Part shown: one piece after another, positions 8,469-15,959 of the stretch
Numbering within the stretch: position 1 is the stretch's first letter
Layout: the number at the start of each line of letters is the position of its first letter
From: an uncultured Nitrosomonadales bacterium
Lineage (GTDB): Bacteria; Pseudomonadota; Gammaproteobacteria; Burkholderiales; Gallionellaceae
DNA length: 42,660 nucleotides
Assembly: GCA_903858965.1 (NCBI GenBank)
Contig: CAIOKY010000091.1
Location: forward strand, 1 to 42,660
Direction of reading: 5' to 3'
Program-made: the position numbers and the translations under genes
The notes under the pieces: model-generated
The model's input: only the letters and a program-made list of their open reading frames with translations
Told to the model about the DNA's origin: nothing
The model's database searches: none

Positions 8469-8600
8469 TCCGTCATTCCCGCGAAAGCGGGAATCCAGTT
8501 AATCGAAAAATCCTCGCGCAGCGAGACAGAGCCTTCAAGTTTTGTCCGCTTCGCGGCGCGCGTTTAATTGCTGGATTCCCGCTTTCGCGGGAATGACGGA
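8469..8600. repeat. Inverted pair of dRS3-like palindromic repeats
   Basis: Two 30-bp copies (8469-8498 and 8571-8600) are perfect reverse complements of each other. Each contains ATTCCC-N8-GGGAAT with its own 8-bp stem and GAAA or TTTC loop. The form matches the dRS3 repeat known from Neisseria (ATTCCC-N8-GGGAAT). The second copy ends two bases before the thrC stop codon, so its hairpin probably also terminates thrC transcription. The 72-base spacer holds no gene I can support. Confidence 0.85.
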
Positions 8601-8601
8601 T

Positions 8602-10035
8602 TTATTGAGGTACGTTAGCCGAAATAAATGATTTTAATTTCGTCACATCCGCATCCATCACCTCACAGCGTTGCGGCAAATTCTCTATGCCTTCCAATTT
8701 GGCGGGACGCTCGGGTTCGCGGCCCAGAGCTTCGTGTATCGTTTCGGCGAACTTGGCCGGCAATGCGGTCTCCAGACAAATCAGCGGCAGGTTGGGGCGG
8801 CGCTGTTCCATCCCGACCTTGATGCCATCCGCAGTGTGAGTGTCGACCATCACGCCGTACTCCTCCCACAGCCCGCGTATGGTCTTGAGGCGGTCGAGGT
8901 GCGTACTCTTCCCTGACGCGATATCGAACTTCGGTAACGCACCCCAGTACTTTGTACCCTTTATATCAAATGCGCCACCAGCATCCACCTTGCTCCAGAA
9001 CTCGCGCACCTTCGCACCATCGCGCCCGACCAGGTCGAACACGAAGCGCTCGAAGTTGCTGGCTTTGGAAATATCCATCGACGGGCTGCTGGTCTCGTAA
9101 GTATTGTCTGTGCCGCGCGGACGGTACACACCAGTGCGGAAAAATTCATCCAGCACATCGTTCTCGTTGGTCGCAAGGATCAACTGGCCGATCGGCAAAC
9201 CCATCATGCGCGCGATGTGGCCAGCGCAGATGTTGCCGAAGTTGCCGGACGGCACCGAGAACGCGACCTGCTCATCATTGGATTTGGTCGCGGCAAAATA
9301 ACCCTTGAAGTAATAAACGACCTGCGCCGACACGCGCGCCCAGTTGATCGAGTTGACCGTGCCGATCTTGTACTTGGCCTTGAACGTGTGGTCGTTGGAC
9401 ACCGCCTTCACCATGTCCTGCGCGTCGTCGAACATGCCGGTGATGGCGATGTTGAATATATTGGGGTCTTGCAGCGAATACATCTGCGCGCGCTGGAAAC
9501 TCGACATCTTGCCATGCGGCGACAACATGAATACACGTATGCCGCGCTTGCCGCGCATCGCATATTCGGCGGCGGAGCCGGTGTCGCCGGAAGTCGCGCC
9601 GAGGATGTTCAGCTCGGCGTGCTGCTTCGCCAACGCATACTCGAACAGGTTGCCGAGCAACTGCATCGCCATGTCCTTGAACGCCAACGTCGGACCGTTG
9701 GAAAGTTCGAGGATATGTACACCCGGCTCCAGCGTGCGCAGAGGCGTGATCTGCGAGAAATCGGAATCGGCGCGGCCGTTGCTATACACCGCAGTGGTGT
9801 AGGTCTTGCCGACGATGGCCTTGAGGTCAGCCGCCGGAATGTCGGTGATGAATTTCGACAATACCGCAAATGCAAGGTCGGCATACGACAGCTTGCGCCA
9901 TGCATCCAGTTCGGCGCGCGTCACCTGCGGGTATTGCTCCGGCAGATACAATCCGCCATCAGGCGCAAGACCGCCCAGCAATATTTCAGTAAAGGTCTTC
10001 GCGGGCGAGTTGCCGCGGGTGGAGATGTATTTCAT
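8602..10035 (-). CDS. thrC: Threonine synthase
   Basis: Threonine synthase converts O-phospho-L-homoserine to L-threonine, the last step of threonine synthesis. The 477-residue protein is of the longer proteobacterial/fungal type and begins MKYISTRGNSP. It has the PLP Lys in NGPTLAFKDMAMQL (near residue 115), the phosphate-binding ATSGDTGSAAEYA segment and SVPSGNFGNICAG. GAGG lies six bases before the ATG. It is the last gene of the alaA-hom-thrC set, but 300 bases containing an inverted duplication separate it from hom. It may therefore have its own promoter or be processed separately. A palindromic repeat ending two bases from its stop is a likely terminator. Confidence 0.95.
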   Translation of the reverse strand: MKYISTRGNSPAKTFTEILLGGLAPDGGLYLPEQYPQVTRAELDAWRKLSYADLAFAVLSKFITDIPAADLKAIVGKTYTTAVYSNGRADSDFSQITPLRTLEPGVHILELSNGPTLAFKDMAMQLLGNLFEYALAKQHAELNILGATSGDTGSAAEYAMRGKRGIRVFMLSPHGKMSSFQRAQMYSLQDPNIFNIAITGMFDDAQDMVKAVSNDHTFKAKYKIGTVNSINWARVSAQVVYYFKGYFAATKSNDEQVAFSVPSGNFGNICAGHIARMMGLPIGQLILATNENDVLDEFFRTGVYRPRGTDNTYETSSPSMDISKASNFERFVFDLVGRDGAKVREFWSKVDAGGAFDIKGTKYWGALPKFDIASGKSTHLDRLKTIRGLWEEYGVMVDTHTADGIKVGMEQRRPNLPLICLETALPAKFAETIHEALGREPERPAKLEGIENLPQRCEVMDADVTKLKSFISANVPQ

Positions 10036-10335
10036 GGATACCTCAATAAATTTCTTTTGTGGGTGAATCGCGGTGTCGCGTGCTCGCTCACTCCTCGTCT
10101 ATCAATCTGATATGCCTCGTCGTTCGCTGCGCGGCTTCTTGCGCTTCATCCCACAAAAGCGAATTTCTTGAGGCATCCAAAATTTCATTCGCCATTCGTT
10201 TTTTGGGAGAACCCAAAAACCGTAGCGAGCAGTCGGAGTGCAAGGCGCGCGGAGCGCAGAAACCGGAATGCACATGTTAGTACATGAGGATTTCGAGCAC
10301 CGCGCAACACAGCAATCTGGCTGCGCAGTAGGTTT
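10036..10335. repeat. thrC-hom intergenic region with inverted duplication and probable dispersed repeat
   Basis: No gene is supported in these 300 bases. The thrC leader, read on the minus strand as CCCACAAAAG through GAGGTATCC, has a near-identical copy in the opposite orientation. On the plus strand the two arms lie at 10041-10063 and 10150-10173, agreeing at about 20 of 24 positions. A hairpin TTTTTTGGG-AGAA-CCCAAAAA lies at about 10199-10218. The following 10219-10333 segment has the look of a dispersed noncoding repeat of betaproteobacteria (with CATGT-TAGT-ACATG near its middle), but that is an impression and was not searched. Confidence 0.5.
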
Positions 10336-11655
10336 TTATTTACCCAGTTCTTCCAGCCTCAACTTGGTCACCTTGCCTGCCACTACGCCCAGCGCCTCGA
10401 TCTTCTTGATCGCTGCGTTGATACGCTTCTCGCGCGTCAGGTGGGTGAGCATGATCAAGTCGGTCTGGGTTTCGCCTTCGCCGGGTTCTTTCTGGATCAC
10501 CGCGTCGATCGAGATCTGCTCGTCGGCGAGGATGCGCGTGATGTCGGCCAGAACTCCTGGTTTATCGACGAAGCGCAGGCGCAGGTTGTAGCTGGTCTGC
10601 ACTTCGTCCATCGGCAATATCTTCAACTCGGCCATCGCGTTCGGCTGGAACGCGAGGTGTGGTACACGGTTCTCCGGATCGGCGGTGTGCATGCGCGTCA
10701 CATCCACCAGATCGGCGATCACCGCGCTGGCGGTCGGCTCGGCACCTGCGCCCTTGCCGTAATACAGCGTCGCGCCGACTGCATCGCCCTGTACCAGCAC
10801 CGCGTTCATCGCGCCCTCGACGTTGGCGATCAAACGCTTGGTCGGAATCAAGGTCGGATGCACGCGCAGCTCGACGCCTTCCGGTGTGCGCTTGGTAATA
10901 CCCAGCAACTTGATGCGGTAACCGAGCTGTTCGGCATACTTGATGTCTATCGCGTCGAGTTTGGAGATGCCTTCGATATAGGCCTTGTCGAACTGCATTG
11001 GGATGCCGAATGCCAGCGCGGAAAGTATCGTGATCTTGTGCGCCGCGTCCACGCCCTCGATGTCGAAGGTTGGATCGGCCTCGGCGTAACCCAGGCGCTG
11101 CGCCTCTTTCAGCACGCTGTCGAAGCTCAGGCCCTTGTCGCGCATCTCGGACAGGATGAAATTGGTGGTGCCGTTGATGATGCCCGCGATCCACTCGATA
11201 CGGTTCGCGGTCAAGCCTTCGCGCAATGCCTTGATGATAGGTATGCCGCCCGCCACCGCCGCCTCGAACGCAACCATCACGCCCTTGTCCTGCGCCGCCT
11301 TGAATATCTCGTTGCCGTGCGTCGCGAGCAGCGCCTTGTTCGCGGTGACGACATGCTTGCCATTCGCGATGGCCTTCAGCACCAGCTCTTTCGCGACACC
11401 ATAACCACCGATCAGCTCGATGACGATGTCCACTTCCGGATCGTTCACCACCGAGAATGCATCATCGGTCACGCGACACTTGCCGCCGGTGACTTTCCTG
11501 GCCAGTTCCAGGTTCTTGTCCGCCACCACGGTGATGCGGATCGACCGACCCGCGCGGCGCGTGATCTCTTCCGCGTTGCGTTGCAGCACGGTGAAGGTCC
11601 CACCACCTACGGTGCCTATGCCCAGCAGTCCTACGTTGATTGGTTTAATGCTCAT
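10336..11655 (-). CDS. hom: Homoserine dehydrogenase
   Basis: The enzyme reduces L-aspartate 4-semialdehyde to L-homoserine with NAD(P)H, feeding threonine and methionine synthesis. The 439-residue protein has an N-terminal Rossmann fold (VGLLGIGTVGGGTFTVL, residues 8-24) and the catalytic region GTTNFILSEM followed by YAEADPTFDIEGVDAAHK. A C-terminal ACT domain (about residues 350-425, NLRLRFVDKPGVLADITRIL) probably gives threonine feedback control. It is a stand-alone enzyme with no aspartokinase domain. It begins 18 bases after alaA, so the two are almost certainly cotranscribed. Confidence 0.96.
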   Translation of the reverse strand: MSIKPINVGLLGIGTVGGGTFTVLQRNAEEITRRAGRSIRITVVADKNLELARKVTGGKCRVTDDAFSVVNDPEVDIVIELIGGYGVAKELVLKAIANGKHVVTANKALLATHGNEIFKAAQDKGVMVAFEAAVAGGIPIIKALREGLTANRIEWIAGIINGTTNFILSEMRDKGLSFDSVLKEAQRLGYAEADPTFDIEGVDAAHKITILSALAFGIPMQFDKAYIEGISKLDAIDIKYAEQLGYRIKLLGITKRTPEGVELRVHPTLIPTKRLIANVEGAMNAVLVQGDAVGATLYYGKGAGAEPTASAVIADLVDVTRMHTADPENRVPHLAFQPNAMAELKILPMDEVQTSYNLRLRFVDKPGVLADITRILADEQISIDAVIQKEPGEGETQTDLIMLTHLTREKRINAAIKKIEALGVVAGKVTKLRLEELGK

Positions 11656-11673
11656 TTCATTTGTACCTGATAA

Positions 11674-12903
11674 TTAATTGGTGCCATGCTTCTTGCGATA
11701 ATTTTCCAGGAACCTGGCGATGCGTCCCATCGCCTCGGTCAGGTCATCGGCGTTCGGCAGGAACACGATACGGATGTGATCCGGATGTATCCAGTTGAAG
11801 CCTGTGCCCTGCACCACCAGCACCTTCTCGGTTTCCAGCAATTCCAGGATAAATTTCTGGTCGTCCTTGATCGGATAAATTTTCGGATCGAAGCGCGGGA
11901 ACAGATACAGCGCAGCCTTGGGCTTGACGCAGGTCACGCCGGGAATCGCGGTAAGCAATTTGTAAGCAAGGTCGCGCTGTTTGCACAAGCGTCCGCCGGG
12001 TGCGACCAGGTCGTTGATGCTCTGATAACCGCCCAGTGCAGTCTGGATCGCGAACTGCCCGGGCACGTTGGAGCACAGCCGCATCGAGGCCAGTATCGTC
12101 AGGCCGTTGATATAATCCTGCGCGTGCTTCTTCTCGCCGGACACCACCATCCAGCCGGCACGGTAACCGCAGGCGCGATAATTTTTCGACAAGCCGTTCA
12201 GCGTGAGGAACAGCACATCGTCGGCCAGCGAAGCGATCGAAGTATGCGTCGCGCCGTCATACAACATCTTGTCGTAGATCTCGTCGGCAAAGATGATCAG
12301 GTCATGCTCGCGCGCAATCTGGACGATCTCTTTCAGAATCTCATCGGAATACAGCGCACCGGTCGGATTGTTCGGGTTGATGATGACTATGGCGCGGGTA
12401 TTCTTGGTGATCTTGCCGCGCATGTCCGCCAGATCGGGCATCCATGCATTCTGCTCGTCGCAGATGTAGTGGCGCGGCGTGCCGCCCGCCAGCGTCACAG
12501 CCGCGGTCCACAGCGGATAGTCCGGCGTCGGGATCAACACCTCGTCGCCGGTATTGAGCAAGCCCTGCATCGCCATCACGATCAGTTCCGACGCGCCGTT
12601 GCCGATGTAAATATCGTCCAGCCCCACGCCCATGATCTTTCTGGACTGGCAGTAATGCATGATCGCCTTGCGCGCCGCGAACATCCCTTTGGAATCGGAA
12701 TAGCCGGACGAATTCGGCAGGTTCAGGATCACGTCCTGCTGAATCTCCTCGGGAGCCTCGAAACCGAACGGCGCGAGGTTGCCGATGTTCAGCTTGATGA
12801 TGCGCTGGCCTTCTTCTTCCATCTGTTTGGCGCGTTCCATCACTGGGCCGCGGATGTCGTAGCACACGTTGGAAAGCTTGGTCGATTTCAGGATTGGTTT
12901 CAC
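11674..12903 (-). CDS. alaA: Alanine-type aminotransferase AlaA (class I/II, PLP)
   Basis: This PLP-dependent aminotransferase resembles E. coli AlaA/YfbQ, which makes alanine from pyruvate and glutamate. Features include NIGNLAPFGFEAPEEI near the start, the IINPNNPTGALYS block, DEIYDKMLYDG with the PLP-binding Asp/Tyr, and SLSKNYR-type NGLSKNYRACGYRAGW with the Schiff-base Lys. Homologues begin (M)KPILKSTKLSNVCYDIRGPV; here that points to the GTG at 12903 (409 residues, against 405 in E. coli). An ATG at 12957 would add 18 untypical residues. It heads the operon with hom and thrC, an arrangement common in betaproteobacteria. The Mth938-domain gene is divergent from it. Confidence 0.88.
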   Translation of the reverse strand: MKPILKSTKLSNVCYDIRGPVMERAKQMEEEGQRIIKLNIGNLAPFGFEAPEEIQQDVILNLPNSSGYSDSKGMFAARKAIMHYCQSRKIMGVGLDDIYIGNGASELIVMAMQGLLNTGDEVLIPTPDYPLWTAAVTLAGGTPRHYICDEQNAWMPDLADMRGKITKNTRAIVIINPNNPTGALYSDEILKEIVQIAREHDLIIFADEIYDKMLYDGATHTSIASLADDVLFLTLNGLSKNYRACGYRAGWMVVSGEKKHAQDYINGLTILASMRLCSNVPGQFAIQTALGGYQSINDLVAPGGRLCKQRDLAYKLLTAIPGVTCVKPKAALYLFPRFDPKIYPIKDDQKFILELLETEKVLVVQGTGFNWIHPDHIRIVFLPNADDLTEAMGRIARFLENYRKKHGTN

Positions 12904-12970
12904 GTTATATTCACTCTGGATATATTCTCGAATTTTCGGACACCGGCCAAGGCACAATACCGAGGCTCAA

Positions 12971-12979
12971 TGTTAAAAT
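12971..12979 (+). promoter_or_regulatory. Putative extended -10 promoter for the Mth938-domain gene
   Basis: TGTTAAAAT fits an extended -10 element (TG-N-TATAAT, one mismatch) in the 159-base divergent region. Transcription would start near 12986, leaving a leader of about 77 bases. No good -35 element is visible. The call is sequence-based only. Confidence 0.4.
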
Positions 12980-13062
12980 CCGGCACGAGGCTGCAAAGGG
13001 CGCGATTTTACCCGCGCCGCCGCCGCACAGCAAATATCATTAGAGAATATCGAGGCCATACT

Positions 13063-13431
13063 GTGAAACTGCATTTAGCCAATCCCGGCGACACCAAACT
13101 GTTCACCGCCCACGGAGCGGGCCACGTCATGGTCAACGGCGAACGCTTCGACCACAGCATCGTGGTGCTGGCCGAAGAAGTGCGCAACGACTGGGCTGTC
13201 GCCGGATTCGAAGCGCTGGCGGAAGCGCATTTTTCCTACTTCATCGCGCTCAAGCCGGATGTGCTGCTGCTCGGCACCGGCGCGACGCAGCGCTTTCCCC
13301 ATCCGCGCCTGTACCGGACATTGACCGACGCCCGCATCGGCGTAGAGTGCATGGACACGCCCGCCGCGTGCCGCACCTACAACATACTCGTGGCCGAAGG
13401 CCGCAGGGTGATCGCCGCGATTTTGATCTAA
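13063..13431 (+). CDS. Mth938/DUF498-domain protein
   Basis: This 122-residue protein is of the Mth938-like family (NDUFAF3 in mitochondria), a small alpha/beta domain without a settled bacterial function. Family features are GHVMVNGERFDHSIVVL in the first half, PDVLLLGTGATQRFP in the middle and MDTPAACRTYNILVAEGRRV near the end. The GTG at 13063 has GAGG eight bases upstream, and the protein then begins VKLHLANPGD. A much longer frame through this region (from 11686) is the shadow of alaA and should not be used. A REP-like repeat starts 12 bases after the stop. Confidence 0.85.
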   Translation: MKLHLANPGDTKLFTAHGAGHVMVNGERFDHSIVVLAEEVRNDWAVAGFEALAEAHFSYFIALKPDVLLLGTGATQRFPHPRLYRTLTDARIGVECMDTPAACRTYNILVAEGRRVIAAILI

Positions 13432-13443
13432 TCCATCCACTAA

Positions 13444-13482
13444 CCGTTCGTCCTGAGTAGGCGCATAGCGCCGTATCGAAGG
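13444..13482 (+). repeat. REP-like palindromic repeat, copy A
   Basis: This 39-base unit runs from CCGTTCGTCCTGAGTA to TATCGAAGG with a central stem GGCGC-ATA-GCGCC. It is followed by AGCGCAGGAAAAA, which also partly follows copy E. It is the left arm of an inverted pair around the GIY-YIG gene; the right arm (13827-13865) differs from its reverse complement at only about three positions. Confidence 0.85.
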
Positions 13483-13501
13483 AGCGCAGGAAAAAACTAA
13501 T

Positions 13502-13798
13502 ATGGCCTTCTGGGTATACATCCTTCGTTGTGCAGACGGCTCGTACTATACTGGACATGCAGACAACCTTGAGCAGCGTATCGGCGAACACCAGATGGGT
13601 TTTTATCCTAGTTACACATCCACTCGCTTACCCGTTAAGCTGGTTTGGTCTCAGGAATGCGCGACGCGCGATGAAGCGTTGTCCGCCGAGATGCAAATCA
13701 AAGACTGGCGCCGCAAGAAAAAGGAAGCGATGATGTGTGGCAATTGGGGAGATGTTGCACTCTTGGCTAAAAAGGATTTTAGAAAAAACCACAAATAA
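13502..13798 (+). CDS. GIY-YIG nuclease-domain protein (intact)
   Basis: This single-domain GIY-YIG protein of 98 residues begins MAFWVYILRCADGSYYTGHADNLEQR. The (G)IY-equivalent is VYILRC, the YIG-equivalent is YYTGH, and the active-site Arg follows in EQRIGEHQ. ECATRDEALSAEMQIKDW carries the metal-binding Glu. Such solitary proteins (COG2827, URI type) are common but poorly understood; homing-type or repair activity is only suggested by the fold. The gene lies alone between the Mth938 and moxR genes and is bracketed by an inverted pair of REP-like repeats (13444-13482 and 13827-13865). This suggests the whole block entered as a unit. It is distant in sequence from the truncated GIY-YIG gene at 8210. 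Confidence 0.85.
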   Translation: MAFWVYILRCADGSYYTGHADNLEQRIGEHQMGFYPSYTSTRLPVKLVWSQECATRDEALSAEMQIKDWRRKKKEAMMCGNWGDVALLAKKDFRKNHK

Positions 13799-13826
13799 AA
13801 ACTCGATTGTTGATACACCCATTCAC

Positions 13827-13865
13827 CCTTCGATATGGCGCTACGCGCCTACTCAGGGCGAACGG
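13827..13865 (-). repeat. REP-like palindromic repeat, copy B
   Basis: This 39-base unit reads CCTTCGATA to CTCAGGGCGAACGG on the plus strand, with stem GGCGC-TAC-GCGCC. It is the inverted partner of copy A and lies 20 bases before the moxR start codon, so it sits in the leader of that operon. Confidence 0.85.
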
Positions 13866-13885
13866 ATTTAATTTTACGGAACATT

Positions 13886-14803
13886 ATGAGCCAGAACCTG
13901 AACAATGTCATCAAACAGGCCGAGCAGATCATCCTCGGCAAACCGCAGCAGATCCGCTTCGCACTCGCCTGCCTGCTGGCGCGCGGCCATCTGTTGATCG
14001 AGGACTTGCCGGGCGTCGGCAAGACCACGCTGGCGCATGTGCTGGCGCGCACGCTGGGCTTGCAGTTCCAGCGCATCCAGTTCACCAGCGACCTGTTGCC
14101 CGCCGATATCCTCGGCGTGTCGGTGTATCAGCGCGACACCGGTGAATTCAAGTTCCATCCCGGCCCTATCTTCGCGCAAATGATTTTGGCGGACGAGATC
14201 AATCGCGCCACGCCCAAGGCGCAAAGCGCGTTGCTCGAAGCAATGGAAGAACAGCAGGTGACCATAGAAGGCACGACGCGCGCGCTGCCCGCGCCGTTCT
14301 TCGTCATCGCCACACAAAATCCCGCATACCAGATCGGCACCTTCGCGCTGCCGGAATCGCAGCTCGACCGCTTCCTGATGCGCATCCAGATGGGTTATCC
14401 CGATGCGCATGCGGAACGCGGCCTGCTGTCCGGCGTGGACCGGCGCGAGATCGTCGCCCAGCTCAGTCCGCAAATGGAAAGCAACGAACTGCTCGCATTG
14501 CAAAAACGCGCACGGGAGATTTTTGTCTCGCCCGCGCTGCTCGATTATGTGCAGGCCATCCTGCGCCACACGCGCGAACAGGCGCGCTACACGCACGGTC
14601 TGAGTCCGCGCGCCGGGCTCGCGTTGTTGTCCGCCGCGCGCGCCTGGGCATTGCTGGATGGTCGCGATGCGGTGATCCCCGAAGACGTGCAGGCGGTATT
14701 GCCGGGTGTGGTCAGCCACCGCTTGCAAGCAGTAGGTGAACACACCAAACGCAGTAGCGAACTGCTGGTGCGTGACTTGATCGAAGCGGTGGCAATACCT
14801 TAA
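13886..14803 (+). CDS. MoxR-family AAA+ ATPase
   Basis: This 305-residue AAA+ ATPase of the MoxR class is thought to act as a chaperone for assembling or activating partner proteins. Walker A is DLPGVGKTT (residues 40-48), Walker B with sensor context is MILADEINRATPKAQSALLEAMEE (near residue 105), and FFVIATQNP is sensor 1. A lid domain follows with GLSPRAGLALLSAARAWAL. The ATG at 13886 is preferred over an upstream in-frame ATG at 13835 because that one lies in REP copy B and would add 17 residues unlike the family. The DUF58 gene begins immediately after its stop (TAA then GTG), so moxR-DUF58-tgpA is a coupled operon of a widespread type. Confidence 0.93.
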   Translation: MSQNLNNVIKQAEQIILGKPQQIRFALACLLARGHLLIEDLPGVGKTTLAHVLARTLGLQFQRIQFTSDLLPADILGVSVYQRDTGEFKFHPGPIFAQMILADEINRATPKAQSALLEAMEEQQVTIEGTTRALPAPFFVIATQNPAYQIGTFALPESQLDRFLMRIQMGYPDAHAERGLLSGVDRREIVAQLSPQMESNELLALQKRAREIFVSPALLDYVQAILRHTREQARYTHGLSPRAGLALLSAARAWALLDGRDAVIPEDVQAVLPGVVSHRLQAVGEHTKRSSELLVRDLIEAVAIP

Positions 14804-15787
14804 GTGTTCGCATCGTTCAAACAAAAGTTCCGCAACTGGGCGTTCAGCCGCACCTCAGAGACCGGCACGGTCACCCTCACGCAGCGCCGCATCTTCATCA
14901 TCCCCACCAAACAGGGTTTGATCCTGTGCGGCGTGCTGGTGCTGATGCTGCTCGGCGACATCAATTACAACCTGAGCCTCGGTTATGTGCTGACCTTCCT
15001 GCTGACGATGATGGCGGTGATGTCGATGCTCTACGCGTTCCGCAACATGGCGCACTTGCAGATACGCGCGGGCCGGGCCGAACCCGTGTTCAGCGGCGAG
15101 ACCGCACGCTTCGCTTTTCATTTCAATAATCGCAGCAAGCTGTCGCGCTACCAGCTTTGCCTGTTCAAGACCGGCGAATCATTCTGGGTTGGCGGCCAGC
15201 CGGTCATCAAATTCGATGCGCCCGCACAACAGGATAGCGAAGTCATCTTTCCGTTACCGGCCACGCGGCGCGGCTGGCTACAAACCGGACGCATGACGCT
15301 ATATACCGAATTCCCGCTCGGCCTGTTTTATTGCTGGTCATATCTGCATTTTGATGCGCGCTGCCTGGTCTACCCTAAACCGCTGATCGACGCACCGCTG
15401 CCATCCGGCAGCTCGCCGGATGGCACGGGCAAGCGCAGCGTGGCCGGTGATGAAGATTTCGCCGGACTGCGCAAATATGCCGCAGGCGATGCCTTGCCGC
15501 GCATCGCATGGAAAGCCTATGCGCACGAACGCGGCTTGCAGGTGAAGCAATTTTCCACGCCGCTCGGTGAAGAATTGTGGCTGGATCTTGCCGATGCGCC
15601 GGACCGCAACGAAGAAGACAAGCTCGCGCGCATGACACGCTGGGTGCTGGATGCAGAGGCGCAGGATTTGCGCTACGGGCTGCGCTTGCCGGATGGCGAG
15701 CTGCCCTCCAATAACGGCATCGCACATCGCGATGAATGTTTGCGCCGGATCGCGTTGTTCAATTTGCCGCAGCAGGAGCAACCATGA
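14804..15787 (+). CDS. DUF58-domain membrane protein
   Basis: This 327-residue protein has two adjacent transmembrane helices near residues 36-78 (GLILCGVLVLMLLG, then VLTFLLTMMAVMSMLYAF). A periplasm- or cytosol-facing beta-rich region follows, then a DUF58 domain with the hallmark RSVAGDEDFAGLRKYAAGDALPRIAWKA at about residues 205-235. DUF58 proteins are encoded with MoxR ATPases and TgpA transglutaminases and are thought to be their partners; the biochemical role is unknown. The GTG start abuts the moxR stop. A REPIN-like repeat pair is placed just after it, between this gene and tgpA. Confidence 0.88.
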   Translation: MFASFKQKFRNWAFSRTSETGTVTLTQRRIFIIPTKQGLILCGVLVLMLLGDINYNLSLGYVLTFLLTMMAVMSMLYAFRNMAHLQIRAGRAEPVFSGETARFAFHFNNRSKLSRYQLCLFKTGESFWVGGQPVIKFDAPAQQDSEVIFPLPATRRGWLQTGRMTLYTEFPLGLFYCWSYLHFDARCLVYPKPLIDAPLPSGSSPDGTGKRSVAGDEDFAGLRKYAAGDALPRIAWKAYAHERGLQVKQFSTPLGEELWLDLADAPDRNEEDKLARMTRWVLDAEAQDLRYGLRLPDGELPSNNGIAHRDECLRRIALFNLPQQEQP

Positions 15788-15811
15788 ATCCACTACCGGT
15801 ACCCGGCAGTC

Positions 15812-15917
15812 CCTTCGATACGCCCGCCATGCGGGCTACTCAGGGCGAACGGCCTGGTAATAGAATGACAATGACTCCGTTCGTGCTGAGTGCCTTGCGC
15901 AGCAAGGTGTATCGAAG
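15812..15917. repeat. REPIN-like inverted pair (REP copies C and D)
   Basis: Copy C (15812-15852) reads CCTTCGATACG-CCCGC-CAT-GCGGG through CTCAGGGCGAACGG. Copy D (15877-15917) reads CCGTTCGTGCTGAGTG-CCTTGC-GCA-GCAAGG-TGTATCGAAG. The two are in opposite orientation 24 bases apart, which is the arrangement called a REPIN. The pair separates the DUF58 gene from tgpA inside an operon and creates an accidental 59-codon frame starting at 15784. Stems differ in sequence but keep pairing, a sign that structure is conserved. Confidence 0.85.
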
Positions 15918-15959
15918 CATGACTGGAGCGTCTGCTGACGGACTCAGTATGGATAAGCA

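Noticed and set aside
10441-11670. 409-codon plus-strand frame
   Set aside because: It is the shadow of hom, with no recognisable domain.
11686-13431. 581-codon plus-strand frame
   Set aside because: Most of it is antisense to alaA; only the last 122 codons, from the GTG at 13063, match a known family (Mth938).
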